Shown here in pieces: positions 26,166 to 33,511 of a stretch of DNA of 64,000 bases. The DNA comes from Stygiobacter sp. RIFOXYC2_FULL_38_25 (GTDB lineage Bacteria; Bacteroidota; Ignavibacteria; Ignavibacteriales; Melioribacteraceae). Each line of letters begins with the position of its first letter. The first letter of the stretch is position 1. Under the pieces are notes generated by a model that had not been told where the DNA came from, did not search any database, and saw nothing but the letters and a program-made list of their open reading frames with translations. Position numbers and translations under genes: made by a program. The stretch is from NCBI GenBank assembly GCA_001803165.1, contig MHAZ01000003.1:1-64000 (forward strand). Direction: 5' to 3'.

Positions 26166-26802
26166 CAATCATCATTTCTTGGTTATTATTTTCGCTTGGT
26201 AACTCGGGATTAGTCTCACCTTCTACTACAACTGAATTTGCTTCAACCGAAATTTCTTTTTTCTCTTCAACACTTTTGTGGAAAAGGATGAGTAGAATAA
26301 CGCCTACAGTAACTGAAGAATCAGCTATGTTAAAAATTGGAAACCGGTCGTACGTTCTGCCGAAGATTGTGAAATCAAAAAAATCTGCGTTAAAGAAATC
26401 CACAACCTTGCCGTAAAAAACCGGCGCGTATCCGTAGAAAACGCCGTAAAACATTCTATCAATCAAATTACCAACCGCTCCGCCAAGAATAAATGCAAGC
26501 GCTATTCTAACAATTAGCTTCTGCTCTTTCGACTTGTAGATGTAATACAGAATTCCAATGCTGGCAGCAAGAGAGAAAAGCGATAGAAATAATTTTGAAG
26601 TTTCGTTTACGTCAATTCCAAAAGCAAGTCCCGGATTTTCAACAAAAGTAATTTTGAAAAAATCCCCGAAAACATTTATGCTGCTGCCGTAATCCATTCC
26701 TTGAACATGAAGGTTTAAGAGAGGAATTGTTCCTCCCTTAACCAAAAACTTCGTCAGCTGATCAAGAATAACGATAATTAGAGATATATAAAGAACAACC
26801 AA
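26128..26802 (-). CDS. lspA: Lipoprotein signal peptidase (signal peptidase II)
   Basis: Aspartic membrane protease that cleaves prolipoproteins. Four membrane segments; active-site motifs GNLIDR and NIADSSVTVG each supply an Asp; VENPGLAFG is the conserved N-terminal loop. A hydrophilic tail of about 45 Glu/Asn-rich residues is added after the last membrane segment, and it is this tail that overlaps rluD. TTG start with AAGGA 9 nt upstream; no ATG is available. Many lipoproteins in this window would be its substrates. Confidence 0.93.
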   Translation of the reverse strand: MVVLYISLIIVILDQLTKFLVKGGTIPLLNLHVQGMDYGSSINVFGDFFKITFVENPGLAFGIDVNETSKLFLSLFSLAASIGILYYIYKSKEQKLIVRIALAFILGGAVGNLIDRMFYGVFYGYAPVFYGKVVDFFNADFFDFTIFGRTYDRFPIFNIADSSVTVGVILLILFHKSVEEKKEISVEANSVVVEGETNPELPSENNNQEMMIDGEDSNRKKDKD

Positions 26803-26814
26803 GTTTGCTAATCC

Positions 26815-27444
26815 TTACGATTTCATTTTCTGTTTAACTTGAAGACAATGCTGAGTATGCGGTACTGCCATCAATCTTTCTTTTGGTACTAACGGACAAG
26901 TTGGGCAAAGATTCTGCGGCTCATCAATACACTCAATACAAATTCCGAATGTACCGTTTTCAATGCGCTGGAGAGCGTCATCAAGATAGCCGAGAAATTT
27001 ATTTTCGCGCTGAGCCCAGAGATATAATTTTTCACGTTCCATAGCGTCAGTTCCCTGCTCTGCCATGTGAAGTGAGTAAGGAGAATTTTCGTTCACATAC
27101 TGACCGGTAGTTGGGTCCATCATTTGGTCTTTAAGTACCTGAAGCTGCTCAATAATTTCATTTCGCTTTTCAAGAATTACTTTCTTGAATTCTTCAAGAT
27201 CCTTACGGGAATATCCTTGAATCTTTTTTACTTTTTTAGTTGGCGAAATTACTTCAACATGAGTGCGCTTGGTAGTTTTGGCCGGAGCTTTTTTCTTTTC
27301 AACCGGTTTAGCCTTTACCGCTTTTGCTTTTACAACTTTAGCTGGTTTACTTGCTGCTTTTGCTTTTACAACAGTCTTTTTAACCGCTTTCGGTTTAGCA
27401 GCAGATTTTTTTGTTGCAGCTTTTTTAACAGCTTTCTTAGCCAT
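26815..27444 (-). CDS. DksA/TraR-type zinc-finger protein with histone H1-like Lys/Ala/Pro N-terminal tail
   Basis: 209 aa in two parts. Residues 1-75 are almost only Lys, Ala, Pro and Val (AKKAVKKAATKKSAAKPKAV...), like histone H1 or bacterial Hc1/AlgP tails. Residues 78-209 are DksA-like: a coiled coil and a C4 zinc finger (CIECIDEPQNLCPTC) followed by PHTQHCLQ. DksA-type proteins act in the RNA polymerase secondary channel; whether this one does is unknown, and the DxxDxA tip motif is not evident (MAEQGTDAME is nearest). The tail suggests DNA or RNA binding. Position between ileS and lspA equals that of ylyA in Bacillus. Confidence 0.85.
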   Translation of the reverse strand: MAKKAVKKAATKKSAAKPKAVKKTVVKAKAASKPAKVVKAKAVKAKPVEKKKAPAKTTKRTHVEVISPTKKVKKIQGYSRKDLEEFKKVILEKRNEIIEQLQVLKDQMMDPTTGQYVNENSPYSLHMAEQGTDAMEREKLYLWAQRENKFLGYLDDALQRIENGTFGICIECIDEPQNLCPTCPLVPKERLMAVPHTQHCLQVKQKMKS

Positions 27445-27471
27445 TAATGCCTCCGACGTTCTATTTAAATA

Positions 27472-30400
27472 CTATAATTTCGAAACTGTAATTGTGCAAT
27501 TGTAATCGGCAATCTTAAATTCTTGTTTGAAGCCTTCGGCACTCTCGCCGGGAATAATTTGATCTGCCAATACTTCGTTTGCAATATAATCATTAAACTG
27601 ATTTACAAAAGTGATTAATTTTTCGTCGCCGGAAATAAAAACTTTGATACGGTCAATCACATCAAAGCCGGCATCCTTTCTCATATTCTGAACACGGTTT
27701 ACAAATTCACGGGCGTAACCCTCTGCAATCAAATCTTCGTTAAGTTCGGTATCAACCGCAACAGTAACACCTTCTTCGGTTTCAACTAACCAGCCTTCAA
27801 TTTCGTGGCTAATTATTTCTACATCTTCACTTGTGATTTTTACTTTTTCGCCATCAACCAAAAGTTCATACTCGTTGTTTTTTACTAACTCAACAATAGC
27901 GGCTTTATCTAAATCTTTAATTGCGTTAGCCAGCGACTTAACCAACCTTCCATACTTTTTACCAATAACTTTGAAGTTAGCTTTTGCCGATTTGTTCACA
28001 ATCGAAGAATCGTCTTCAAGTACAATCAATTCCTTGATGTTCACTTCTTCAAGGATTACGTCTTCCATTTTCTGAAGCGCTTCACGCTTGCTCTTATCTA
28101 CTGCAACCATCATCTTTAACAACGGCTGGCGGACTTTTAAATTATGCTTCGCACGAATTGCACGAGTAAGAGATACAACTCTCTGAGCCACATCCATCTT
28201 CGCCTCAAGTTCAGCATCAAAATAAGTTGCATCCGGAATCAACGCCAAGTGAACCGATTCATGTTCATCTTTCTTAGCAACGTTATTCAGATTCAAATAC
28301 AGTTCTTCCGAAATAAACGGTGCGAAAGGCGCTGTAAGTTTTGAAACAGTGAGCAAGCACTCAAACAAAGTTTGGTATGCCGAAAGTTTGTTTTTATTTA
28401 CTTCCGATTTCCAGAATCTTCTTCTGCTTCTGCGGACGTACCAATTAGAAAGCTGATCAATTGTAAAACTGGAAACTGCGCGTGCAGCTTTTGTTACATC
28501 ATAATTTTCCATCAGCTCGCGGTATTCTTTTACCACTGAATGCAGTTTGGAAATAATCCAACGGTCAATTTCCGGTCTTTCTTCATACGGAATTTCCGCT
28601 TCGCTGAAATCAAACTTATCAATGTTAGCATAAAGCACAAAGAAGTTATAAGTGTTAACGAGTGTACCAAAATACTTACGCTGTACTTCGGTAATTCCAT
28701 CTTCATCAAACAATGTTGGTTTCCATGGCGGACTTGTTGTAACTAAATACCAGCGAGTCGCATCAACGCCATACTTATCAAACATCAAGAAAGGATCAAC
28801 AACATTGCCTTTGGATTTAGACATCTTCTGCGCATTCTTATCAAGAATTAATTCGTTAACAATTAAATTCTTGTATGCCACACTTCCAAAAACCATAGTG
28901 GAAATTGCATGAAGCGTATAGAACCAGCCGCGTGTCTGGTCAATACCTTCGCAAATAAAATCAGAAGGGAAATTCGCTTCAAAGATTTCCTTGTTTTCAA
29001 AAGGATAATGCCACTGAGCAAAAGGCATTGAGCCGCTATCGTACCAAACATCAATGAGCTCCGGTGTACGTGTAAATATTTTTCCATCCTTCTCAAACTT
29101 TACACCATCAACAAAAGGTTTGTGAAGATCAATTTCTTCAGCCGGCAAATCCTCTACCGAAACTCTCTTGCCGTCTCTTTCAACAAATCCTTCTTTCAAA
29201 TCTGCGATAGAGCCAACAACATGCATCTCGCCATCTTCATTCAACCAAATTGGAAGCGGCGTCCCCCAATATCTATCACGTGAAAGCGACCAATCTTTAT
29301 TTTCTTCGAGCCAGTTTCCAAAACGCCCGGCACCAACTTCCGGTGGGCACCAATTTATTTTTTTGTTAAGCTCAATCATCTTGCTTGCAATTTCTGTAGT
29401 GCGGATATACCAGCTATCGCGTGCGTAATAAATGAGTGGATTATCGCAACGCCAGCAGTGAGGATAAGAGTGTTTGTAATCGTTGCCGGCACGGTAAATT
29501 AAGCCGCGCTCTTTCAAATCACGAAGCACATCCGGGTCAACACCTTTTTCTTCATGTGTTTGAAACTGGATTGTCTTAACCAATCTGCCCGCGAAAGGTG
29601 TAACTTGATCTGTAAATCTTCCGCTCTTAGTTACCGGTTGAACAAAAGGTAAATCAAATTTTTTGGAAACTTCATAGTCGTCCGCGCCAAAAGCCGGAGC
29701 TATATGCACAACGCCGGAGCCATCTTCTGTACTAACAAAACTTCCCGGGATTACATACCAAGCTCGTTTATCAACCGGGACGAATGAGTAAAGCGGTTCA
29801 TAATTTTTATCGAGAAGATCACTTCCCTTCAGCTCCGCAAGAATTTCATATTCTTCTTTGATCACAGACAATCTCGCTTTAGCAAGATACATCACGCCAT
29901 GTTTTTCATGTTTTATTTTTACGTATTCGATTTCCGGTCCAACAGCAAGTGCAACGTTAGATATCAATGTCCAGGGTGTTGTAGTCCAAACTAAAATGCT
30001 CGCGTCTTCATCCTTCAGCTTAAATTTTACATAAACGTTTGGATCGTTAACATCATCGTAACCAAGTGCAAGTTCGTGCGATGAAAGCGGAGTTTCGCAA
30101 TGCGGGCATTGCGGCACAATCTTGAATCCTTTGTAAATCAATCCTTTTTTGTACAACTCAGAAAGCGACCACCAGATTGATTCAATATAATTGTTTGTGC
30201 AAGTAATGTACGCTTCATCGAGATTAATCCAGTAGCCCATTCTCTCGGTAAGTGTTTGCCAGCCTTCTTTCATTTCAATGTGATCGTAAACCAAATCTTT
30301 AGCTTTTTGGTTGAAAGCTGCAACGCCATATTTCTCAATATCACTTTTCTGATTGAAGCCCAGTTGTTTTTCAAGAGCGATTTCTATCGGAAGTCCGTGT

Positions 30401-30660
30401 GTATCCCAGCCGGCTTTACGGTGAACTTGGTAGCCGGTCATGGTTTTGTAGCGACAAACTAAATCTTTTAACGCGCGCGCCATAACGTGGTGAATCCCCG
30501 GGCGGCCATTTACAGTTGGCGGTCCTTCATAAAACGTAAACGATTTTTTCTCATCGCGTGTGGATATACTTTTTTCGAATATGTTATTCTCTTTCCAGAA
30601 CTTCAGAATTTCTTCTTCGATCTTTGGATAACTTATTTTTTCATCAAACTGCTTAAACAT
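27472..30660 (-). CDS. ileS: Isoleucyl-tRNA synthetase, type 2 (eukaryote-like), with G-I-H-H in place of HIGH
   Basis: 1062-aa class I synthetase. Features of the type 2 (IleS2) branch: length over 1000 aa, GWDTHGLPIE instead of GWDCHGLPIE, VPQCPHCETPLSSHE, and an extended C-terminal domain. The second signature KMSKSKGN is normal. The first signature at residues 55-58 (30487-30498) reads Gly-Ile-His-His rather than His-x-Gly-His: first and third positions are swapped. The editing domain is present (TTTPWTLISNVALAVG). IleS2 enzymes resist mupirocin, and the GxHH subset has been described as hyper-resistant. No second ileS is visible in the window. Lies in the yggS-to-rluD run, 27 bp before the DksA-like gene. 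Confidence 0.97.
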   Translation of the reverse strand: MFKQFDEKISYPKIEEEILKFWKENNIFEKSISTRDEKKSFTFYEGPPTVNGRPGIHHVMARALKDLVCRYKTMTGYQVHRKAGWDTHGLPIEIALEKQLGFNQKSDIEKYGVAAFNQKAKDLVYDHIEMKEGWQTLTERMGYWINLDEAYITCTNNYIESIWWSLSELYKKGLIYKGFKIVPQCPHCETPLSSHELALGYDDVNDPNVYVKFKLKDEDASILVWTTTPWTLISNVALAVGPEIEYVKIKHEKHGVMYLAKARLSVIKEEYEILAELKGSDLLDKNYEPLYSFVPVDKRAWYVIPGSFVSTEDGSGVVHIAPAFGADDYEVSKKFDLPFVQPVTKSGRFTDQVTPFAGRLVKTIQFQTHEEKGVDPDVLRDLKERGLIYRAGNDYKHSYPHCWRCDNPLIYYARDSWYIRTTEIASKMIELNKKINWCPPEVGAGRFGNWLEENKDWSLSRDRYWGTPLPIWLNEDGEMHVVGSIADLKEGFVERDGKRVSVEDLPAEEIDLHKPFVDGVKFEKDGKIFTRTPELIDVWYDSGSMPFAQWHYPFENKEIFEANFPSDFICEGIDQTRGWFYTLHAISTMVFGSVAYKNLIVNELILDKNAQKMSKSKGNVVDPFLMFDKYGVDATRWYLVTTSPPWKPTLFDEDGITEVQRKYFGTLVNTYNFFVLYANIDKFDFSEAEIPYEERPEIDRWIISKLHSVVKEYRELMENYDVTKAARAVSSFTIDQLSNWYVRRSRRRFWKSEVNKNKLSAYQTLFECLLTVSKLTAPFAPFISEELYLNLNNVAKKDEHESVHLALIPDATYFDAELEAKMDVAQRVVSLTRAIRAKHNLKVRQPLLKMMVAVDKSKREALQKMEDVILEEVNIKELIVLEDDSSIVNKSAKANFKVIGKKYGRLVKSLANAIKDLDKAAIVELVKNNEYELLVDGEKVKITSEDVEIISHEIEGWLVETEEGVTVAVDTELNEDLIAEGYAREFVNRVQNMRKDAGFDVIDRIKVFISGDEKLITFVNQFNDYIANEVLADQIIPGESAEGFKQEFKIADYNCTITVSKL

Positions 30661-30707
30661 TTCTTATCTCGGTAAATGATTTATAACTATAATTAACTGA
30701 ACGAAGA

Positions 30708-31328
30708 TTATTCTTCGTCCTCTTTTTCGTAAGCTTTAATTAGCTCACGCTCGGCTTGAATAAATTCTTTTAAGCGGCGTTCGACTTGTTCTTTCCGGTT
30801 GATCATTTCATTCATCGTCTGCTGAACATCAGTAAGCATTCTATCCGCTTTTACTTTTGCTTCATCAACAGCTAATTGAGCTTCCCGTTTAGCGTTTTCA
30901 ACATATTTCTTAATATCGTCTTGTTTGGGTTTAGATTGAACCGACTCCCGCTGCAAAATCATAACTTCACAGACAGCCATTCCAAAGAAAGACATTGCGC
31001 CAAGTGTAATATTACGAAGTATGTAAAGAATCATATTCTCTACGATCAAGTCGCTCATTCCAAAATACTCTTTGAAAATTGAGACTAACAGAACACTAAT
31101 AAAACCCGAAGCCACAATCACTGCAAAGAGGATTTTCCCGCCGTAGATGTAACCAAGAGTTTTGTTAATAAGCCAGCCGCACGCAAATGAGAAGAGCGAG
31201 AGTACAAACCAAACAGAAAAGTTTGAATATCCGGCTTTGAACAAATCAGTACTCAAAAAATTTGAGGAGAAGATTATAACAACCAGAAGTGCCGGAGTTA
31301 AATAATAATATGATTTTTTGTCTATCAT
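30708..31328 (-). CDS. Membrane protein with C-terminal coiled coil, function unknown
   Basis: 206 aa: four hydrophobic segments (about residues 10-30, 38-58, 66-88, 98-125) and a cytoplasmic, highly charged coiled coil (about 135-206, AKREAQLAVDEAKVKADRMLTDVQQTMNEM region). No known domain recognised. The start overlaps the purine phosphorylase stop by 4 bp (ATGA). It occupies the place before ileS in a cell-division-type cluster and its coiled coil could meet DivIVA, but that is inference. Confidence 0.7.
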   Translation of the reverse strand: MIDKKSYYYLTPALLVVIIFSSNFLSTDLFKAGYSNFSVWFVLSLFSFACGWLINKTLGYIYGGKILFAVIVASGFISVLLVSIFKEYFGMSDLIVENMILYILRNITLGAMSFFGMAVCEVMILQRESVQSKPKQDDIKKYVENAKREAQLAVDEAKVKADRMLTDVQQTMNEMINRKEQVERRLKEFIQAERELIKAYEKEDEE

Positions 31329-32146
31329 AATTTTTTAATCACTTCTTTCATTATCAAAGTCATCTTTGGTTCCGCTCCCATAGCTGTAGCAATTATTTCT
31401 TGAACATCAACTGCTCTCAAAGTTTCCGGGAAACATTCATCTGTAATAATGCTGAATCCGAGAACTTTCATTCCCATGTGGTTAGCAACAATATTTTCCG
31501 GAATAGTTGACATGCCGACAACATCAGCGCCAATGTTTCTTAAAAATCTATACTCGGCTTTCGTTTCAAGATTAGGACCCGGAACTGCAACGTAAACACC
31601 TTTCTGAACTTTGATTTTGTTTTCCAAAGCTACTTCTTCAGCAAGTTTAATGAGTTCTAAATTGTAAGGCTCGCTCATATCCGGGAATCTTGGTCCAAGT
31701 TCATCTTCGTTTTTGCCGATGAGCGGATTATCGCCGAGCAAATTAATATGGTCGAGCATAATCATTACATCGCCGCGGCGGTAAATTGGGTTCATTCCTC
31801 CGCACGCATTTGAAACAAGCAAAGTCTTTACACCAAGAAATTTCATCACACGAATTGGATAAGTAATTTGCCGCATCGTGTAACCTTCGTAGTAATGGAA
31901 TCTCCCTTGCATCGCAACAACATTTTTTCCGTTAATCTTTCCAAATATCAATTTACCTTGATGCGATTCAACAGTTGATAAGGGAAAGTGAGGCAAATCT
32001 CCATATTCAATTTCATGCTCAACTTCAATTTCACGTACTAATCCGCCTAAGCCGGTTCCAAGTACAATTCCAACTTCATATTCATTGGTAGTCTTTTTAC
32101 GTATTACTTCTAAAGTTTCATTTATCATACTTAATAAGGAACTCAT
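31325..32146 (-). CDS. Purine nucleoside phosphorylase (PNP/MTAP family)
   Basis: Splits purine nucleosides with phosphate to base and (deoxy)ribose-1-phosphate. 273 aa, trimeric class: VLGTGLGG (phosphate loop), GRFHYYEGY, SNACGGMNP, and a C-terminal ITDECFPE region. The specificity-determining residue in the last motif is not the clear Asn of human-type PNP or the Asp of MTA phosphorylases, so exact substrate is open. ATGA overlaps with both neighbours: 4 bp with divIVA upstream and 4 bp with the membrane protein downstream. Confidence 0.9.
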   Translation of the reverse strand: MSSLLSMINETLEVIRKKTTNEYEVGIVLGTGLGGLVREIEVEHEIEYGDLPHFPLSTVESHQGKLIFGKINGKNVVAMQGRFHYYEGYTMRQITYPIRVMKFLGVKTLLVSNACGGMNPIYRRGDVMIMLDHINLLGDNPLIGKNEDELGPRFPDMSEPYNLELIKLAEEVALENKIKVQKGVYVAVPGPNLETKAEYRFLRNIGADVVGMSTIPENIVANHMGMKVLGFSIITDECFPETLRAVDVQEIIATAMGAEPKMTLIMKEVIKKL

Positions 32147-32691
32147 AATAGCTTCTCCAAAATGTCATCAACATTAATTTCCGATTGATCGTCAGATAGT
32201 TCTTCAGTTTTTGTAGGCTGCTTCTTTTTTGGTTTCGTCTCAATATTTTCAACGTTGAACTCGAGCATAGAAGCTTGTGTATCAATCAATGCTTTTATTC
32301 TAGCAACAAGAAGCTTTTTCTCTTCTCGAAGTTTCAAAACCGAGTCTCGCGTTTTATTAGCAGCCTCTTTAGCGTTTTCAACTAATTGGGCAGCTTTTAG
32401 TTCAGCTTCCTTCAGTATAAGCGCTGTCTGTTTCTTAGTTGATTCAACAGCCTTAGATGAAGTTTCAGTCGCGCTTAAAAATGCTGTCTGCAAATTCTTC
32501 TCAAGACGCTTAAACTCTTTAAGCTGCTCATCCATTTTTTCAAGATCGTGTTTGAACTTATCGTTCTCATTCTCCATCCGCTCAAACTCATCCGCAATCT
32601 TCTCAAGAAATGCTTTCACCTCGTCACGGTCGTAACCTCTAACAGTGCGATTAAATTCTTGACTTCTGATACCAAACGGAGTGAACTTCAT
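32143..32691 (-). CDS. divIVA: DivIVA-domain protein
   Basis: About 182 aa. N-terminal DivIVA/GpsB membrane-binding domain: MKFTPFGIRSQEFNRTVRGYDRDEVKAFL has the lipid-anchor loop and the conserved RGYDxxEVxxFL; a long coiled coil follows to residue about 150. DivIVA proteins sense curved membrane and guide septum placement or polar growth. Start ATG 32691 with GGCGGA; an upstream TTG in frame lies within yggS. Unusual outside Gram-positives but its neighbours match the Bacillus order. Confidence 0.9.
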   Translation of the reverse strand: MKFTPFGIRSQEFNRTVRGYDRDEVKAFLEKIADEFERMENENDKFKHDLEKMDEQLKEFKRLEKNLQTAFLSATETSSKAVESTKKQTALILKEAELKAAQLVENAKEAANKTRDSVLKLREEKKLLVARIKALIDTQASMLEFNVENIETKPKKKQPTKTEELSDDQSEINVDDILEKLL

Positions 32692-32701
32692 TTTTCCGCC
32701 G

Positions 32702-33385
32702 TTAATTATAATTTCGTTCGCCGAATATTGCCGTTCCAATTCTGATCATCGTTGCACCTTCTTCAATTGCCCATTCAAAATCGTTCGTCATTCCCATCGA
32801 GAGTTCGCTAAGAGTTATTCCTCTTGAACTCAACATTTCTTTCATTTCTCTCAAAGAAGAAAAACATTTACGGATTAACTGTTCATCATCAGAATAAGGA
32901 GCCATCGTCATCAAGCCGGTAAGTTCTAAATTCTTTTGAGTCAGACAAAACTCAGCAGTCTCTAAAATTTCTTTTTCTGTCTCAAGTCCAAACTTTGTTG
33001 CTTCGCTGGATGTTTTAATTTCCAAAAGAACTTTTTGCTTTTTACTAATCTGTTCAGCTTTCAGATTAATTTCTTCAGCCAGTTTTATAGAATCTACAGA
33101 ATGAATAAACTCGGCGGATTTTATCACATACTTAATTTTATTTGATTGCAGATGCCCGATAAAATGCCACGAGAAATTTCCAGTTACAATTTCGGATTTG
33201 TCTCGTAGCTCCTGAGCTTTATTCTCGCCAAGATGAATTATTCCGCAATCCAAAACTTCTTCAATCCGTTCAACCGGCTGAGTTTTGCTAACAGCAATCA
33301 GTTTAATTAAAGAACGCTCTCTGCCGCAGTTTATGCAAGCATTGGCAATTTTTTCTTCTACTTTTTTAAGATTTTCCGCAATCAT
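32702..33385 (-). CDS. yggS: YggS/PROSC-family pyridoxal-phosphate homeostasis protein
   Basis: 227-aa single-domain alanine-racemase-like TIM barrel without the second domain. IKLIAVSKTQP carries the PLP Lys; HFIGHLQSNKIK and GLMTM are family motifs; the C-terminal LSMGMTNDFEWAIEEGATMIRIGTAIFG binds the PLP phosphate. It keeps free PLP low and has no known catalytic reaction. The frame reaches a GTG at 33442, but 33385 fits family starts (MIAENLKKVEEKI). First gene of the run to rluD. Confidence 0.93.
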   Translation of the reverse strand: MIAENLKKVEEKIANACINCGRERSLIKLIAVSKTQPVERIEEVLDCGIIHLGENKAQELRDKSEIVTGNFSWHFIGHLQSNKIKYVIKSAEFIHSVDSIKLAEEINLKAEQISKKQKVLLEIKTSSEATKFGLETEKEILETAEFCLTQKNLELTGLMTMAPYSDDEQLIRKCFSSLREMKEMLSSRGITLSELSMGMTNDFEWAIEEGATMIRIGTAIFGERNYN

Positions 33386-33456
33386 ATCGTAAAAAGAGGG
33401 TGAAAATCTATCCCTTTGAGTTATAAAAGTCAACGAAATCACAGTTTAATATAACG

Positions 33457-33482
33457 AAAAAGGGGCTTTGAAAACCCCCTTT
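33457..33482 (-). terminator. Terminator downstream of nrdJ
   Basis: On the minus strand AAAGGGGG, loop TTTTCAAAG, CCCCTTTTT: G+C stem followed by T run. It sits between the nrdJ stop and yggS, so separates these transcripts. Confidence 0.75.
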
Positions 33483-33511
33483 CATAAGTCAATTAACATG
33501 TATTTTTCAGA

